A DNA stretch of 6,910 bases from an uncultured Clostridia bacterium (lineage in GTDB: Bacteria; Bacillota; Clostridia; Oscillospirales; Oscillospiraceae), in NCBI GenBank assembly GCA_946060825.1, contig CAMGPO010000065.1:1-6910 (forward strand), given 5' to 3'. Below, piece by piece: positions 6,036 to 6,910 of the stretch. The notes under the pieces were generated by a model that worked only from the letters and a program-made list of their open reading frames with translations, did not search any database and was not told where the DNA came from. A program made the position numbers and the translations under genes. Within the stretch, counting starts at the first letter, position 1, and the number at the start of each line of letters is the position of its first letter.

Positions 6036-6910
6036 GCATCTACCAGACCTATTGCCGGGAGGAGCTTGACCGGAATGGCCGGCTGACCGGCATCCGGTTC
6101 CACTATCCCGACAATTTCAACTTCGGCTACGACGTGGTGGACGTGATCGCCCGGGATACGCCGGAAAAACGGGCCGTCGTATGGTGCGACAGCGAGGGAA
6201 ACGAGCGCACCCTCTGTTTCCGCGAGATCGCAGAGCTAAGCGGCCGGGCAACCAACGTGTTTCTCCGGGCGGGCATCCGCCGGGGTGACGCCGTGATGGT
6301 AGCTCTGAAACGCCACTGGGAGTACTGGTACGTCTCCGTCGCCCTGCACAAGCTTGGCGCGGTCATGATCCCCGTGACCCATATGCTGACCGCCGGTGAC
6401 ATCCGCTACCGGATGGACTGCCTGCCGGTCAAGGGCATCGTCTGCACGCCCCAGGACGGCGTGCCCCAGCGGATGCGGGAGGCCGCCGAAGTCAAGGCCC
6501 CGGGCTGCCGCCTCTGGACGGTGCAAAAGAGCATCCCGGGCTTCGACAACCTGACAGAGGCCGTATCGGCCGCGCCCGCTGACCTGCCCCGGCAGGAGAC
6601 GGCGGCCCACGATCCCATGGTGCTCTACTTCACCTCCGGCACCACGGGCTACCCCAAGGGCGTCGTCCACGACTTCACCTATCCCCTGGCCCACGCGGTC
6701 ACGGCGAAATACTGGCAGCAGGCCGAGGAGGGCGGCCTCCACTTCACGGTGGCCGAAACCGGCTGGGCCAAGGCCTCCTGGGGCAAGCTCTACGGCCAGT
6801 GGCTGGTGGGCAGCGCGGTCATGGTGTATGACTTTGACAATTTTGACCCCCGGCAGCTCTGCACCGTCATCAACCGCTACGGCGTTACCTCCTTCTGCGC
6901 CCCGCCCACG
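6032..6910 (+). CDS. Acyl-CoA synthetase of the ANL superfamily, medium-chain-like (3' partial)
   Basis: The first 293 codons are visible; a full member of this family would be about 550 residues. These enzymes adenylate a carboxylic acid with ATP and then transfer it to CoA. The ATP-binding A3 motif is YFTSGTTGYPKG at residues 199-210. Earlier blocks are TLCFREIAELSGRATN (60-75) and HKLGAVMIPVTHMLT (106-120). The VAETGWAKASWGKLYGQW block (240-257) resembles the SDTGWAK segment of medium-chain acyl-CoA synthetases, with Glu in place of the usual Asp. It also matches acetyl-CoA-synthetase-like proteins less closely. The C-terminal domain with the catalytic lysine is outside the window. Its ATG overlaps the accA stop (ATGA), with a weaker AGGAAGGG about 11 nt upstream. 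Substrate is unknown: medium-chain, branched or aromatic acids are all possible. Confidence 0.88.
   Translation, partial: MSIYQTYCREELDRNGRLTGIRFHYPDNFNFGYDVVDVIARDTPEKRAVVWCDSEGNERTLCFREIAELSGRATNVFLRAGIRRGDAVMVALKRHWEYWYVSVALHKLGAVMIPVTHMLTAGDIRYRMDCLPVKGIVCTPQDGVPQRMREAAEVKAPGCRLWTVQKSIPGFDNLTEAVSAAPADLPRQETAAHDPMVLYFTSGTTGYPKGVVHDFTYPLAHAVTAKYWQQAEEGGLHFTVAETGWAKASWGKLYGQWLVGSAVMVYDFDNFDPRQLCTVINRYGVTSFCAPPT

Noticed and set aside
1..6910. CRISPR arrays, tRNA or rRNA genes, insertion sequences, riboswitches and intrinsic terminators
   Set aside because: No regularly spaced repeats, transposase-like proteins, terminal inverted repeats or hairpin plus T-run were seen, and coding sequence fills the window.

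Overview
This window is an almost gap-free run of housekeeping fatty-acid (FASII) genes, all on the + strand: fabD (3' end only), fabG, fabF, accB, fabZ, accC, accD, accA, then the first 293 codons of an acyl-CoA synthetase of the ANL (AMP-forming) superfamily that runs off the right edge. The gene order, with accB and fabZ placed between fabF and accC and all four acetyl-CoA carboxylase subunits included, is the arrangement typical of Clostridia. The DNA is GC-rich with G/C-dominated third codon positions, Shine-Dalgarno sites are strong (GGAGG type), and the proteins are noticeably cysteine-rich. Together these suggest a GC-rich anaerobic clostridial bacterium, most plausibly of the Oscillospiraceae/Ruminococcaceae type. 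That placement is an inference from gene order and protein flavour, not a database result.

Layout: 1-248 fabD tail; 242-970 fabG; 983-2224 fabF; 2227-2643 accB; 2640-3056 fabZ; 3060-4364 accC; 4375-5238 accD; 5235-6035 accA; 6032-6910 acyl-CoA synthetase (partial). Junctions are overlaps of 4 to 7 nt or gaps of 2 to 12 nt, so there is no room for an internal terminator or a conventional intergenic promoter. The window reads as the middle and distal part of one polycistronic operon whose promoter and early genes lie upstream. There is no stretch of 300 bases without a gene.

How the genes work together: AccC carboxylates biotin carried on AccB, and AccD/AccA move the carboxyl group to acetyl-CoA to give malonyl-CoA. 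FabD moves malonyl to ACP. FabF condenses malonyl-ACP with the growing acyl-ACP, FabG reduces the 3-keto group and FabZ dehydrates the product. The enoyl-ACP reductase, ACP and FabH are not in the window. The terminal acyl-CoA synthetase is not a standard FASII component and is the most interesting contextual feature.

No new defence, mobile or RNA system was found. The points worth a second look are local: AccC lacks about eight residues of a usually conserved loop and carries several substitutions near the biotin/bicarbonate site; AccD has a shortened zinc-ribbon knuckle (CxC instead of CxxC) and the only non-ATG start; AccA has a variant DTPGA-type motif; and a medium-chain-type acyl-CoA synthetase is translationally coupled to accA.
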